Shown here piece by piece: positions 1 through 7,654 of a stretch of 12,390 nt of DNA. How positions within the stretch are numbered: position 1 is the stretch's first letter; every line of letters begins with the position of its first letter. The DNA comes from SLFT01 sp964493075 (GTDB lineage: Bacteria > Hydrogenedentota > Hydrogenedentia > Hydrogenedentales > CAITNO01). The notes under the pieces are model-generated. The model did not search any database. It saw nothing but the letters and a program-made list of their open reading frames with translations, and was not told the DNA's origin. A program made the position numbers and the translations under genes. Location of the stretch: positions 1 to 12,390 of the forward strand of contig CAZBNU010000109.1 of the NCBI GenBank assembly GCA_964493075.1, in the 5' to 3' direction.

Positions 1-636
1 CATAACCGTTTCGGTTACGGCCAAAGTCGGTTCCAGAATAACGACCGAACGTGCTGGGTCCAACATCTCAATCAGGATGCCCGGCACCACCACGGCAAGG
101 GCAAGTCCGACAATCATGCCTACGGCGATCCACGTGCCGATTTTGACGCGGGCACTTTCGGATCGTGCGATTTCCGGGGCCAGTGAAATGAGGGGCACCA
201 TGGCAATGCCGAAAAAGGTCCAGTGCAGACAGAGTATGGCCGTTCCATAGACAAAGTTCAGTGTGGATTCCTTGGGCACTGGCGGATACCAGAACGCGAT
301 TGCTGTAAAGGTCATCAGGATGGAACCCCAGAAGATGAAAGGAAGGCGCCGTCCGCGAATAGGGATCAGCCGCAATAGGCCAGGTTTGGTTTTTGTTTTG
401 TCTGACCATATCCCGACGAAGGGTCCGAGAACGGCATCCCAGATGGTGCCCACAATAAAGATGTACCCCACAATGCCCACGGCGACGTAGATGGTGCGTC
501 CCACGCCCACCGACGGGGAGTAGAAGTAGGTGCCCCATTGGTTCATGACCTCGCTGGAAAGTTGGATGCCAATCATGGCAAGACACAAGGCCAGTCCTTC
601 GTACCAGGCAAATTCTTTTTTATTGTTCGTGTCCAT
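1..636 (-). CDS. GPH-family (MelB-like) MFS sugar/cation symporter, N-terminal part
   Basis: This is the first 212 codons of an inner-membrane transporter; the reading frame is open to the left edge of the window. The translation begins MDTNNKKEFAWYEGLALCLA and alternates hydrophobic helices with short loops, giving about six membrane segments. Residues 67-81 (WDAVLGPFVGIWSDK in context) match the helix-II DAxxDPxxGxxSD signature of the glycoside-pentoside-hexuronide symporters, followed by the basic loop ending GRRLPF. In MelB the two Asp residues of DAxxD bind the coupling cation. Here the first is present (D67) but the second is Gly (G71), so coupling may differ or be absent. The ATG at 636 is preceded by AAGGA; this Shine-Dalgarno lies in the loop of a small GTATT/AATAC hairpin (640-655). 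The gene is in the same direction as the carbamoyltransferase but is separated from it by a palindromic element, so co-transcription is uncertain. The substrate cannot be told from sequence. Confidence 0.85.
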   Translation of the reverse strand, partial: MDTNNKKEFAWYEGLALCLAMIGIQLSSEVMNQWGTYFYSPSVGVGRTIYVAVGIVGYIFIVGTIWDAVLGPFVGIWSDKTKTKPGLLRLIPIRGRRLPFIFWGSILMTFTAIAFWYPPVPKESTLNFVYGTAILCLHWTFFGIAMVPLISLAPEIARSESARVKIGTWIAVGMIVGLALAVVVPGILIEMLDPARSVVILEPTLAVTETVM

Positions 637-675
637 CGTGTATTCCTTACAATACCTCAATTCCGAACTGTGTGA

Positions 676-792
676 TCTAAAACAAGACGTCGCTTTCGTA
701 GGCGTACCTTCCCAGGTGCGCCATCTTTCTATTGTAACCAGCTATCACGCCCATTTTGGCGCACTTGGGAAGGTGCGCCTACGCGTTTTAGA
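676..792. repeat. Imperfect palindromic element (candidate MITE/REP-like or stem-loop)
   Basis: Two 27-base arms, 697-723 and 757-783, are reverse complements at 25 of 27 positions and flank a 33-base centre. Outside them lies a second matching pair, TCTAAAAC (676-683) and GTTTTAGA (785-792), offset by 13 extra bases on the left side and 1 on the right. Both mismatches in the main arms (705/775 and 715/765) would be G-U wobbles in a plus-strand RNA but C-A mismatches in a minus-strand RNA. The element ends 4 bases from the stop codon of the carbamoyltransferase gene. No T-tract follows the stem on either strand, so it is not a classical intrinsic terminator. No target-site duplication is obvious. 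It could be a dispersed palindromic repeat, a mobile-element relic or a transcript-end structure. Confidence 0.7.
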
Positions 793-795
793 ATA

Positions 796-2319
796 CTACG
801 CTTGGGGTTGCGTGACAAAATACGGCCCTAAGGCCAGGTAATCAAGTTTGCCGCGGAGGAAGGTGGACACAGCTTCATCCGGGGTACAGACAATAGGTTC
901 CTCGTGGATGTTGAAACTGGTGTTCAGCAAAACGCCGTGGCCGGTGATATCCTTGTAGGCCTTGAGTATGCGATAGAATGCCGGATTGGTCGTCTCCCGC
1001 ACAAGTTGTGCGCGGGCGGTCTTGTCCACATGCACCACGGCGGCATGTTCCCGCTGCATTTCTTCGGTGCAGTCGAAGCACACTGTCATAAACTCGGCAG
1101 CATGAAGCCCTGCATTATAATTCAGCAGGTATCGGTCTGCTTCCTCATCCAGCATCGCTGGGGCAAAGGGCATGAAGTCGCTGCGGCTAAGCAGGGTGTT
1201 CAGGCGCTCATGCACGGCAGGGTCGGTGGTGCGTGCCAGGATGGAACGGTTCCCCAGGGCACGGGGGCCCCACTCCATGGCGCCGGTAAACCGCGCCACG
1301 ATTTTATCCTCCGCTACCATTTGTGCACACTGCGTCTCTATGTTGTCACAGGGTTCTGCGGCGAGTCCTGCGCGTTCCAGTGCCGCCCGCATTTCGTCAT
1401 CGGTGAACGCGTCGCCAAGAAAAACATGTTCGATACGCTGGGGCGCCAAACCGCCACACTCGCATATCGCGCCCAGAGACAAGCCGCCATCGCCCATGTT
1501 CGGGCATACGAAAAGCGACTCTACTTCAGGTAATTCATGAAGCCGCTGGTTCAGTTTTACATTGGCGAACACGCCGCCTGCCGCTGCCAGTTTTGTATGG
1601 CCTGTTTTTTGAAGCGATGCCTGCGCTGTCTCCACAATGAGCGACTCAAGGATATCCTGTGCCCAGGCGGCAATATCTTCCCGTGAGTACTGCCGTAGCA
1701 GGTGTTCCTTTGCCCAGTAAACCCCCTGCTTTCCGTAGGGGCCGGTATAGGCGAGTGTACCGTCACTGAACGTGAAGGGACGCGGCTCCGTGATATGTGC
1801 GGGATTACCATGCGCCGCCAGTCCCGTCAGTTTGCCTTCGTCGCGGCAAGGGGTAAAACCAAAGGCTTCTGTCAGAACTTCAAAGAACAGGCCGAAGGAA
1901 TCCCGCGATGTGGCAGACCATAAGCGTTCATGGTGGTCGGGGCTGGCATAGGAGGATACGGTCAGGGAAAGTCCGTCGCCCATGCCGTCAGCCGTAACAA
2001 CCAATGCCTTTTCAAAACCGGACAGAGTATAGGCTGCCGCAGCATGGGCCTGATGGTGATCCACAAAGCGTAGCGACGCCTTTCGGAATTCGCTGGGNNN
2101 NNNNNNNNNNNNNNNNNNNNNNNNNNNNNNNNNNNNNNNNNNNNNNNNNNNNNNNNNNNNNNNNNNNNNNNNNNNNNNNNNNNNNNNNNNNNNNNNNAAG
2201 CCGCCTTCGTTCTTGCGCCGCGTGTAGCGTTCCTCGTTGGAGGCGAACAGAATCCTTTCGCCATCGCAGAGGGTGACGCCGCTGTCAAACAGGTCTTCAC
2301 TTATACCAAGATATAACAA
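796..2319 (-). CDS. NodU/CmcH-type carbamoyltransferase (interrupted by assembly gap)
   Basis: Enzymes of this family transfer a carbamoyl group from carbamoyl phosphate, through a carbamoyl-adenylate, to a hydroxyl of a sugar or natural product. Visible motifs, numbered across the gap as written, are the N-terminal LGISEDLFDSG; EERYTRRKNEGG (29-40); the metal-site DHHQAHAAAAY (87-97); TADGMGDG (109-116); EGKLTGLAAHG (161-171); the second metal-site PNMGDGGLSLGA (273-284); GPRALGNRSILA (351-362); and the C-terminal-domain NTSFNIHEEPIV (466-477). Both the Kae1-like and the C-terminal domains are therefore present. The start is TTG at 2319, chosen because an in-frame TGA lies just upstream and AAGGA sits 7 bases before it. 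The gene follows the radical SAM gene by 18 bases. One hundred Ns replace the sequence between the EERYTRR and DHHQAH motifs, so the length and frame there are not known. The acceptor substrate is unknown; antibiotics, Nod factors and surface glycans are all precedents. Confidence 0.9.
   Translation of the reverse strand: MLYLGISEDLFDSGVTLCDGERILFASNEERYTRRKNEGGXXXXXXXXXXXXXXXXXXXXXXXXXXXXXXXXXXPSEFRKASLRFVDHHQAHAAAAYTLSGFEKALVVTADGMGDGLSLTVSSYASPDHHERLWSATSRDSFGLFFEVLTEAFGFTPCRDEGKLTGLAAHGNPAHITEPRPFTFSDGTLAYTGPYGKQGVYWAKEHLLRQYSREDIAAWAQDILESLIVETAQASLQKTGHTKLAAAGGVFANVKLNQRLHELPEVESLFVCPNMGDGGLSLGAICECGGLAPQRIEHVFLGDAFTDDEMRAALERAGLAAEPCDNIETQCAQMVAEDKIVARFTGAMEWGPRALGNRSILARTTDPAVHERLNTLLSRSDFMPFAPAMLDEEADRYLLNYNAGLHAAEFMTVCFDCTEEMQREHAAVVHVDKTARAQLVRETTNPAFYRILKAYKDITGHGVLLNTSFNIHEEPIVCTPDEAVSTFLRGKLDYLALGPYFVTQPQA
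2098..2197. other. Assembly gap of 100 Ns
   Basis: Exactly 100 N characters lie inside the carbamoyltransferase gene. A round 100 is a common scaffolding placeholder, so the true length is probably different. In related enzymes the segment between the EERFTR and DHHxxHA motifs is usually longer than the roughly 40 residues implied here (from memory of the family). The flanking coding pieces happen to stay in the same frame. Confidence 0.97.
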
Positions 2320-2337
2320 CTGATGGTCCTTATGAGT

Positions 2338-3342
2338 TCAATGCAGTTCACGCCAGAACCGCTTCAGCGTATTCCATATAGGCTCTGGCTTCAGGGAGCA
2401 TATTAGCGCAAGTTCCACTACGGGCGCACACCAGCATTGACCGCAGGAAGACAGGAGCGGCGCATCACGAAACTGTTTGCCCATATCCGTCTTATCATTT
2501 TCACCTGCCTTTAGGAAACGGTCCACTTCGCATTGATGACACGACAGCAGCGTACCGTCCGGTTCCACTACCGCCATCAGCCGACCGGCAAGGCAACGAA
2601 TGGGAGCATTATCCGGCCATAAGCGGAGATGTTTCAATCCTGCCTTTGAATTCGCTATGGGATATCCTACTTTTTTAAGGGAGATCAATTCATCTATTGC
2701 CTTACGATACGGTTCAGTAAGTGGTGCTGTCGGGTTTGGCGCCGTTGAGGAATCCAGCCATTGTGTTGCCGGTTGAAACATCATCCAGGCATGTTGCCCT
2801 TTGGCAATGCCCAATGTTTCCTTCAAGTGGTTCAGGTTATGTTTCGCTAGAACACACTGGTAGGAAAAGGGAATGCTATTCTCTTGTAAGGTCTTGGCGG
2901 CAGTCATAGTGTCTGCGAACGCACCTGCACCGCGGATTTCGTCATGAATGGCTTCAGGACCATCCAGGCTCAAATTCACATTATCCACTTGCCGTAATAT
3001 GTCGATTTTTTCAGGAACGAATCGCCCATTGGTACTGACAAAAACGGTGAAGCCAATTTCTTTGGCTTTGGTGATCAGGGTCTCAATATCGGAACGCAAC
3101 AGCGGTTCACCACCACCGAAGGTGATCCAGCGTGCGCCAGCGCGGTAAAGTTCCTCTAAGCCGTGAACAATTTTTTCTGTTTCCCATTCTCGGTGCGGTG
3201 CGTCCACAGCACCGCAATAGGCACAGCGCAAATTACATTTGAACGTAACATTCCATGAAATGAACAGCGGCGTGCGCCCCAGTCCTGCCATGACTTTCAG
3301 CAAGACCAGTCCCGTCCTGCTCGCGCTAAATAGGCTTGCCAT
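2338..3342 (-). CDS. Radical SAM protein with Cys-rich (SPASM/twitch-like) C-terminus
   Basis: A radical SAM enzyme, which cleaves S-adenosylmethionine with a 4Fe-4S cluster to start radical chemistry. Numbered from the ATG, the cluster motif CNLRCAYC is at 36-43, the SAM-binding GGGEPLL at 76-82, and the later strands STNGRF and LSLDGP follow. The C-terminal third carries C250, C268 and C271 (CHQC), then C300, C303, C305 (CGQCWC) and C315, a spacing suggestive of an auxiliary cluster domain of SPASM/twitch type. The protein is a little under 340 residues, typical for the group. I chose ATG at 3342, preceded by GGAAAAG; a TTG at 3357 with AAGG 10 bases upstream would add five residues and cannot be excluded. 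It is the first gene of an apparent operon with the carbamoyltransferase 18 bases downstream, which suggests both act on the same small molecule, peptide or glycan. The actual substrate cannot be inferred. Confidence 0.88.
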   Translation of the reverse strand: MASLFSASRTGLVLLKVMAGLGRTPLFISWNVTFKCNLRCAYCGAVDAPHREWETEKIVHGLEELYRAGARWITFGGGEPLLRSDIETLITKAKEIGFTVFVSTNGRFVPEKIDILRQVDNVNLSLDGPEAIHDEIRGAGAFADTMTAAKTLQENSIPFSYQCVLAKHNLNHLKETLGIAKGQHAWMMFQPATQWLDSSTAPNPTAPLTEPYRKAIDELISLKKVGYPIANSKAGLKHLRLWPDNAPIRCLAGRLMAVVEPDGTLLSCHQCEVDRFLKAGENDKTDMGKQFRDAPLLSSCGQCWCAPVVELALICSLKPEPIWNTLKRFWRELH

Positions 3343-3456
3343 GACATTCTTTTCCAAAAGTAACTACCTTGTTTTCAAGATTCAGGGAAAGATCACCATG
3401 CCCCACAATTCTCTGTTGATATTGCCGGGAATGAGATAGGGTATCATTTACGCTAG

Positions 3457-3485
3457 ATTCTATCATAACGGCGGGGGATGCTCAA
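3457..3485 (-). promoter_or_regulatory. Candidate sigma-70-type promoter of the radical SAM/carbamoyltransferase operon
   Basis: On the minus strand TTGAGC (3485-3480) and TAGAAT (3462-3457) are separated by 17 bases, matching the -35 and -10 consensus at 4 of 6 and 5 of 6 positions. It lies about 115 bases before the radical SAM start codon. It was identified by eye only. Confidence 0.4.
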
Positions 3486-3510
3486 TATGGGAACGAAACG
3501 CTTGTTGGCG

Positions 3511-3516
3511 TATAAT
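3511..3516 (+). promoter_or_regulatory. Candidate -10 element for the SUMF1-domain lipoprotein operon
   Basis: A perfect TATAAT lies 36 bases before the ATG at 3553. The expected -35 position (about 3488-3493, TGGGAA) matches the consensus poorly, so either an activator is needed or the match is chance. The start codon itself has a good Shine-Dalgarno, AGAAAGG, 8 bases upstream. Confidence 0.35.
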
Positions 3517-3552
3517 AGAAATCCATGTGGCGCTAATAGAAAGGTATGAGAC

Positions 3553-4944
3553 ATGAATACACGTATTTTATCCGGGTTGCTCCTTTTGGTTATCTTACCG
3601 ATTACACCTTCCTGTTCTTCGGGGTTTACCCTTGCATTTCAGATAATGCCGTCCGAGGCCGGTGTTGTTGCTTATGATCCGGTGCGGTCCGGTTACGCTG
3701 CGGGGGAGGCGGTGACTATTGCAGCGAAACCCGGGGCGGGATTTGTTTTTAAGAAATGGGAGGGGGACTACGAAGGTACAGAGAATCCCGCCAAAATAAC
3801 TGTCACCGAAAACATGGTGATTACGGTGAGATTTGCTCCTGAACCCAAGGTGCAGGCAGAACCACTTGATACTGCGGCAGGGAATGACGAGATCGAAGAA
3901 GAGATAAACGATAAAAAAACAATAGAAAAAGGCTTGGTGGAAGGGGATGATGGTATTGAGGCGCCGGAAATGCTGTCTGTTGCTTCCGGCACATTCATGA
4001 TGGGACGGCCTTACGAATGGAACCCGGCATGGGGTCAGGAAAGAAACAATGAACAGCCGGTACATGAGGTTTATCTGGATGCTTACGAAATCGGGAAGTA
4101 CCCGGTGACAAATAGGGACTATGCGGCAGTGTTAAACTGGGCGTACCAAAAAGGACTACTGGAAAATGAAGATGGCAGCCCTTATACCAATGGGTTGATC
4201 TACGCCTTTGGCATGCCGCTGGCAGATACAGAACAGAGTACCAGTTGGTCGCAGATTACCTTTCGGGATGGGGAATTTAAGGTGCGTACCGACAAGGGAT
4301 ATAACGGCCAGAAATTTTCAATGGCGAACCATCCTGTGGTCGTAGTGGACTGGTATGGTGTCTTGTGCTATTGCAACTGGTTGAGCGAGATAGAAGGATT
4401 GGCGCCGTGTTATAACACCGACGATTGGACGCGCTATGAACCGGTTCGTAATGGATATCGTCCTCCCACCGAAGCGGAATGGGAGCGGGCGGCGGCATGG
4501 GACGGCACAAAGCATTGGACCTATGGGTTCATGAGCGATACGCTGGATATCTCGCGGGCAAACTATGGGTATGCGGAAGGAAAGTGGGCAAACCCGTTGG
4601 ATTTAAGGAATGTGCCGCGTACGTCGCCGGTTGGTTGGTATAATGGCAAGAATCCTGTACACTTGAGTACGCCGGACAAACTGACTGTGGACAGTCCCAG
4701 CCCGGTAGGCGCCTATGACATGACGGGCAATGTGTGGGAATGGTGCCATGACTGGTGGTGCCGCATCTACAGCGAAGAGCCAATAAACAATCCAACTGGC
4801 CCTGAAACAGGCACATATCGTTGTCTTCGTGGATGTGCCTGGTTTTATCGCGGCCCCCTGTGCCGCACCGCCTATCGTTCCACCCTGAAACCGCTTGACC
4901 GCCGTAGTTATAATTATGGTTTTCGGTTGGCAAGAACCCCTTGA
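3553..4944 (+). CDS. Probable lipoprotein with InlB-like repeat and SUMF1/FGE-fold domain
   Basis: The 463-residue protein begins with a short hydrophobic signal (MNTRILSGLLLLVILPITPS) followed by Cys21, a weak lipobox (TPSC), so it is probably exported and lipid-anchored. Residues about 27-95 look like a divergent InlB B-repeat module (AGVVAYDP, KPGAGFVFKKWEGD, ENMVITVRFAP). An acidic linker (about 100-137) leads to a formylglycine-generating-enzyme (SUMF1) fold, 138-463, with GTFMMG, EVYLDAYEIGKYPVTNRDY, RPPTEAEWERAAAWDG, DMTGNVWEWCHDWW and the terminal YGFRLART. In true FGE two Cys residues five apart near the C-terminus bind copper. By eye the equivalent positions here are Gly and Thr, with only C437 nearby, so sulfatase-activating activity is unlikely. 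The role may be structural, lectin-like or another SUMF1-family function. The next gene follows closely, suggesting one transcript. Confidence 0.85.
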   Translation: MNTRILSGLLLLVILPITPSCSSGFTLAFQIMPSEAGVVAYDPVRSGYAAGEAVTIAAKPGAGFVFKKWEGDYEGTENPAKITVTENMVITVRFAPEPKVQAEPLDTAAGNDEIEEEINDKKTIEKGLVEGDDGIEAPEMLSVASGTFMMGRPYEWNPAWGQERNNEQPVHEVYLDAYEIGKYPVTNRDYAAVLNWAYQKGLLENEDGSPYTNGLIYAFGMPLADTEQSTSWSQITFRDGEFKVRTDKGYNGQKFSMANHPVVVVDWYGVLCYCNWLSEIEGLAPCYNTDDWTRYEPVRNGYRPPTEAEWERAAAWDGTKHWTYGFMSDTLDISRANYGYAEGKWANPLDLRNVPRTSPVGWYNGKNPVHLSTPDKLTVDSPSPVGAYDMTGNVWEWCHDWWCRIYSEEPINNPTGPETGTYRCLRGCAWFYRGPLCRTAYRSTLKPLDRRSYNYGFRLARTP

Positions 4945-4979
4945 ATCCCGGTCACATTAGGTTGAAGGAAGCAATGTGT

Positions 4980-7580
4980 ATGCATCAGATTAAAGGTACG
5001 GATGATTTCGCGTTGAACACCGTTGCAGATGGGACGCTATCCGGTTCCGTGGTTTGGCAGGTGGATGTCGTCGAAGACTACAAGCCTTTTGCGGCGTGTT
5101 ATGCTGCTGGTCAGAAAAGGATTAAAAAGCAGGTCGTTTATTTTCATTTTACCGACCAGAAAATCCTTGCAATTTCAAAGGACTGCGGCACAGCGAAGGC
5201 GGTGAACCCTCAGGCGGGGTTTGAACCGTTTATAGACGATATCCTTGGGGTCATTCAGAATTATGGAAACCGCCGGGCCTACCTGTTTGACTGCATATCG
5301 CCCTTAGCCGCCGACTGGTTCAGCGACCAGATGGTGGGCAATTTCTTTTCCATTATCTGTGATGCCCTGCGTGCAGTGGAGGGGACGGCATGTTTCGCCA
5401 TATTACGCAACCAGCATTCCCAATACGCTGTGGACCCCATAACACAGGCTGCTCATACGGTACTTGATGTCTGCTCGTATGAGGGTCGGTTTTTTGTGCA
5501 GCCGCTGAAAATTGATTACCCGGAAATGTCGTGCCGACACCGGCTTCATGCCTGGACAGAGAACGGACTGGTTCCCGTGAATGACAGCCATGTTGCCGCC
5601 TCTGTGCTTACCAGCAGCCGTCGCGACAACCTGGGGCTGGCGCGTCACCATCTGGGTATCTGGAGCCAGACTTTTGTGGAGGCGGGCATGTTGCTTCAGG
5701 CCACGCAGGAGGATAATGATACCGAAAGTAAGCGACAGGCGATGCAGGACCGAATTTTGCGTATGGCGGTGTCTCGCGACGAGCGGGTTCTGGGGCTTGT
5801 GCGAAAGTATTTTACGTTGGAGGACTTGGTGTTTCTTGGCACGCGAATGCTGGGCACCGGGCTTATTGGCGGCAAGGCGGCGGATATGTTGCTGGCGCGG
5901 GCGGCGCTGGTACGGGAATCTCCTCAATGGCACACCCTGCTTGAAACCCACGATTCCTTCTTTATCCCGTCGGACGTATTTTACACCTTTCTTGTGCAAA
6001 ATAACGTGTGGCCGTTGCGGCGGAAGTTGTTGAACGCATTGGGTAGGGTGGATATTGCCAAGGAGGCTCAGCGCCGCATCCACAAAGGCGCATTTCCGCC
6101 CCATATTATCAAGCGATTTTCAGACATGCTTGATTACTTCGGTGAGACGCCGCTTGTGGTGCGTTCCAGTAGCCTGCTGGAGGACAGTTTCGGGAACGCT
6201 TTTTCCGGCAAGTATGAAAGCGTCTTCTGTATGAACCAGGGCGACCGCGCTACCCGCCTGGACGAACTTACCCGTGCCATAAAAACTGTTTATGCCAGTG
6301 CCATGAGTCAGGATGCGCTGGAATATCGTGCGGTTCACGGGCTGCTCGAAAGGGACGAGCAGATGGCCATACTGGTGCAGCGTGTTGCGGGCGCCTTTCA
6401 TGGTTCACGCTATTTCCCGCATCTTGCTGCTGTAGGTTTTTCGTTCAATCCTTTTGTCTGGCACGAAGACATTGACCCCCGCGCCGGTGTGCTCCGACTG
6501 GTCTTCGGCCTGGGAACCCGCGCTGTGAATCGCAGCGACGACGACTACACGCGGTTGGTGGCGTTGAATGCGCCCACCTTGCGTCCTGAACACCATGAGG
6601 GCGACCTGCCTGTGCCAGCCCAGCAGTGGGTGGACGTGCTGGATTTGGACACAGGCAAACTTGCCACAACCCTTTTCCGGGAAATCGCACCGTTGTTATC
6701 TGAATCAGCGTTGCAGATGGTTGCTTCTGAAGATGCAGCTGTAATACGCGCTGCAAAAAGACATAAATTGAGGCAGCCCTTCGCCTTGCGCCTCGCCTTT
6801 GAAAAGTTGTTGTCACGAACGGACTTCCCCGGTAAGGTGAAAGAGATGTTGGCAATACTGGAGAACTCCTACGGTGTTCCCGTGGATGTTGAGTTTGCTG
6901 TCAATATTTCCGAACAGGGTACGTGGCGCATTCATCTGTTGCAATGCCGACCCATGCAGGTGAAGGGAGTGGAGTATGCGACTCTCCCCAAACTCGAAGT
7001 CAGCCGGGAGAAGGTGGTGCTGCAATCCGCCGGACCCATCATTGGACGAAGTCGGTTGGTTCCGGTTGATTATCTGGTGTACATAACGTCAGCGGGTTAT
7101 TCGTCACTTCCTGAAAGGGAACAGTACGGTGTTGCGCGCATCATTGGCGAGATTAACAAACGGGTGGCAGCCGGACAGTCCAGAGGCAACCTCATGCTTA
7201 TCGGGCCGGGACGCTGGGGTTCCACCACGCCCACGCTGGGCGTGCCCGTTTCGTTCACGGAAATCAACCACGCTGTCGCCATTTGCGAAGTGCTTGCATT
7301 GCGGGACGACCTGATTACGGAGGTGTCGCTGGGTACTCATTTCTTCAACGACCTTGTGGAAGTGGATATGCTTTACATGGCGTTGACCCATGGAAGCGGC
7401 GATGCCTTCATCAACACCTACTACCTCGAACATGCCAAAAACAGATTGTCCGCCTGGCTGCCCGAGGCCGTGCGATACGAGAAAATCATCCGGCTGATCG
7501 ATCCCGCCAAATCTGGGCATGAACGCATACTGCTTCATGCGGATGTGATGAAACAAGACGTGTGTCTCTACCGTGAATAA
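4980..7580 (+). CDS. PEP/pyruvate-binding (PPDK_N-type) domain protein
   Basis: A large (866-residue) probably cytoplasmic protein. The central part is an ATP-grasp-like PEP-synthase/pyruvate-phosphate-dikinase N-terminal domain: GTGLIGGKAADM from 292, PLVVRSSSLLEDSFG from 391 with the nucleotide-binding Arg395, then FSGKYESVF and later VFGLGTRAV. The C-terminal region contains a second conserved block, LIGPGRWGSTTPTLG, near 740-755. I see no phosphohistidine swivelling motif (TxGGxTSHAA-like) and no PEP-utilising barrel, so it is not a complete PEP synthase; partner proteins or another phosphotransfer are possible. The first 280 residues (for example LFDCISPLAADWFSDQMV) are not confidently assigned. 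I chose ATG at 4980 because AAGGAA lies 9 bases upstream. The in-frame ATG at 4974 is too close to it, and the TTG at 4941 overlaps the previous gene's stop by 3 bases. Thirty-five bases separate it from the SUMF1 gene. Confidence 0.85.
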   Translation: MHQIKGTDDFALNTVADGTLSGSVVWQVDVVEDYKPFAACYAAGQKRIKKQVVYFHFTDQKILAISKDCGTAKAVNPQAGFEPFIDDILGVIQNYGNRRAYLFDCISPLAADWFSDQMVGNFFSIICDALRAVEGTACFAILRNQHSQYAVDPITQAAHTVLDVCSYEGRFFVQPLKIDYPEMSCRHRLHAWTENGLVPVNDSHVAASVLTSSRRDNLGLARHHLGIWSQTFVEAGMLLQATQEDNDTESKRQAMQDRILRMAVSRDERVLGLVRKYFTLEDLVFLGTRMLGTGLIGGKAADMLLARAALVRESPQWHTLLETHDSFFIPSDVFYTFLVQNNVWPLRRKLLNALGRVDIAKEAQRRIHKGAFPPHIIKRFSDMLDYFGETPLVVRSSSLLEDSFGNAFSGKYESVFCMNQGDRATRLDELTRAIKTVYASAMSQDALEYRAVHGLLERDEQMAILVQRVAGAFHGSRYFPHLAAVGFSFNPFVWHEDIDPRAGVLRLVFGLGTRAVNRSDDDYTRLVALNAPTLRPEHHEGDLPVPAQQWVDVLDLDTGKLATTLFREIAPLLSESALQMVASEDAAVIRAAKRHKLRQPFALRLAFEKLLSRTDFPGKVKEMLAILENSYGVPVDVEFAVNISEQGTWRIHLLQCRPMQVKGVEYATLPKLEVSREKVVLQSAGPIIGRSRLVPVDYLVYITSAGYSSLPEREQYGVARIIGEINKRVAAGQSRGNLMLIGPGRWGSTTPTLGVPVSFTEINHAVAICEVLALRDDLITEVSLGTHFFNDLVEVDMLYMALTHGSGDAFINTYYLEHAKNRLSAWLPEAVRYEKIIRLIDPAKSGHERILLHADVMKQDVCLYRE

Positions 7581-7617
7581 GTAAACTAACCCTTCCCTGA
7601 TCCCTACTTATTTTTTT
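7576..7617 (+). terminator. Weak candidate terminator after the PEP-binding gene
   Basis: AATAAGTA (7576-7583) and TACTTATT (7605-7612) are perfect reverse complements and are followed by a run of T residues to 7617. The stem is AT-rich and the loop is 21 bases, so stability would be low. It overlaps the stop codon and lies 11 bases before the sigma-54 promoter of the transporter gene, where it would insulate that promoter. Confidence 0.35.
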
Positions 7618-7627
7618 CTCTCCTGAA

Positions 7628-7644
7628 TTGGCACAAAGATTGCG
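7628..7644 (+). promoter_or_regulatory. Sigma-54 (-24/-12) promoter of the ammonium transporter gene
   Basis: TTGGCAC (7628-7634), five bases, then TTGC (7640-7643) reproduces the RpoN consensus TGGCAC-N5-TTGC exactly, with the invariant GG and GC at the required 12-base distance. The expected transcript start is near 7655. Ammonium transporters are classic sigma-54 targets under nitrogen limitation. A potential TTG start at 7628 is part of the -24 element, which argues that translation does not begin there. Confidence 0.8.
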
Positions 7645-7654
7645 TGTGCATACT

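Noticed and set aside
68..586. 172-codon minus-strand open frame
   Set aside because: It is rich in His, Arg and Cys with no membrane or domain pattern, and it overlaps the transporter frame that begins at 636 with a good ribosome site.
697..783. Intrinsic terminator for the carbamoyltransferase gene
   Set aside because: The stem is strong but no T-tract follows on the minus strand; it is better described as a palindromic repeat.
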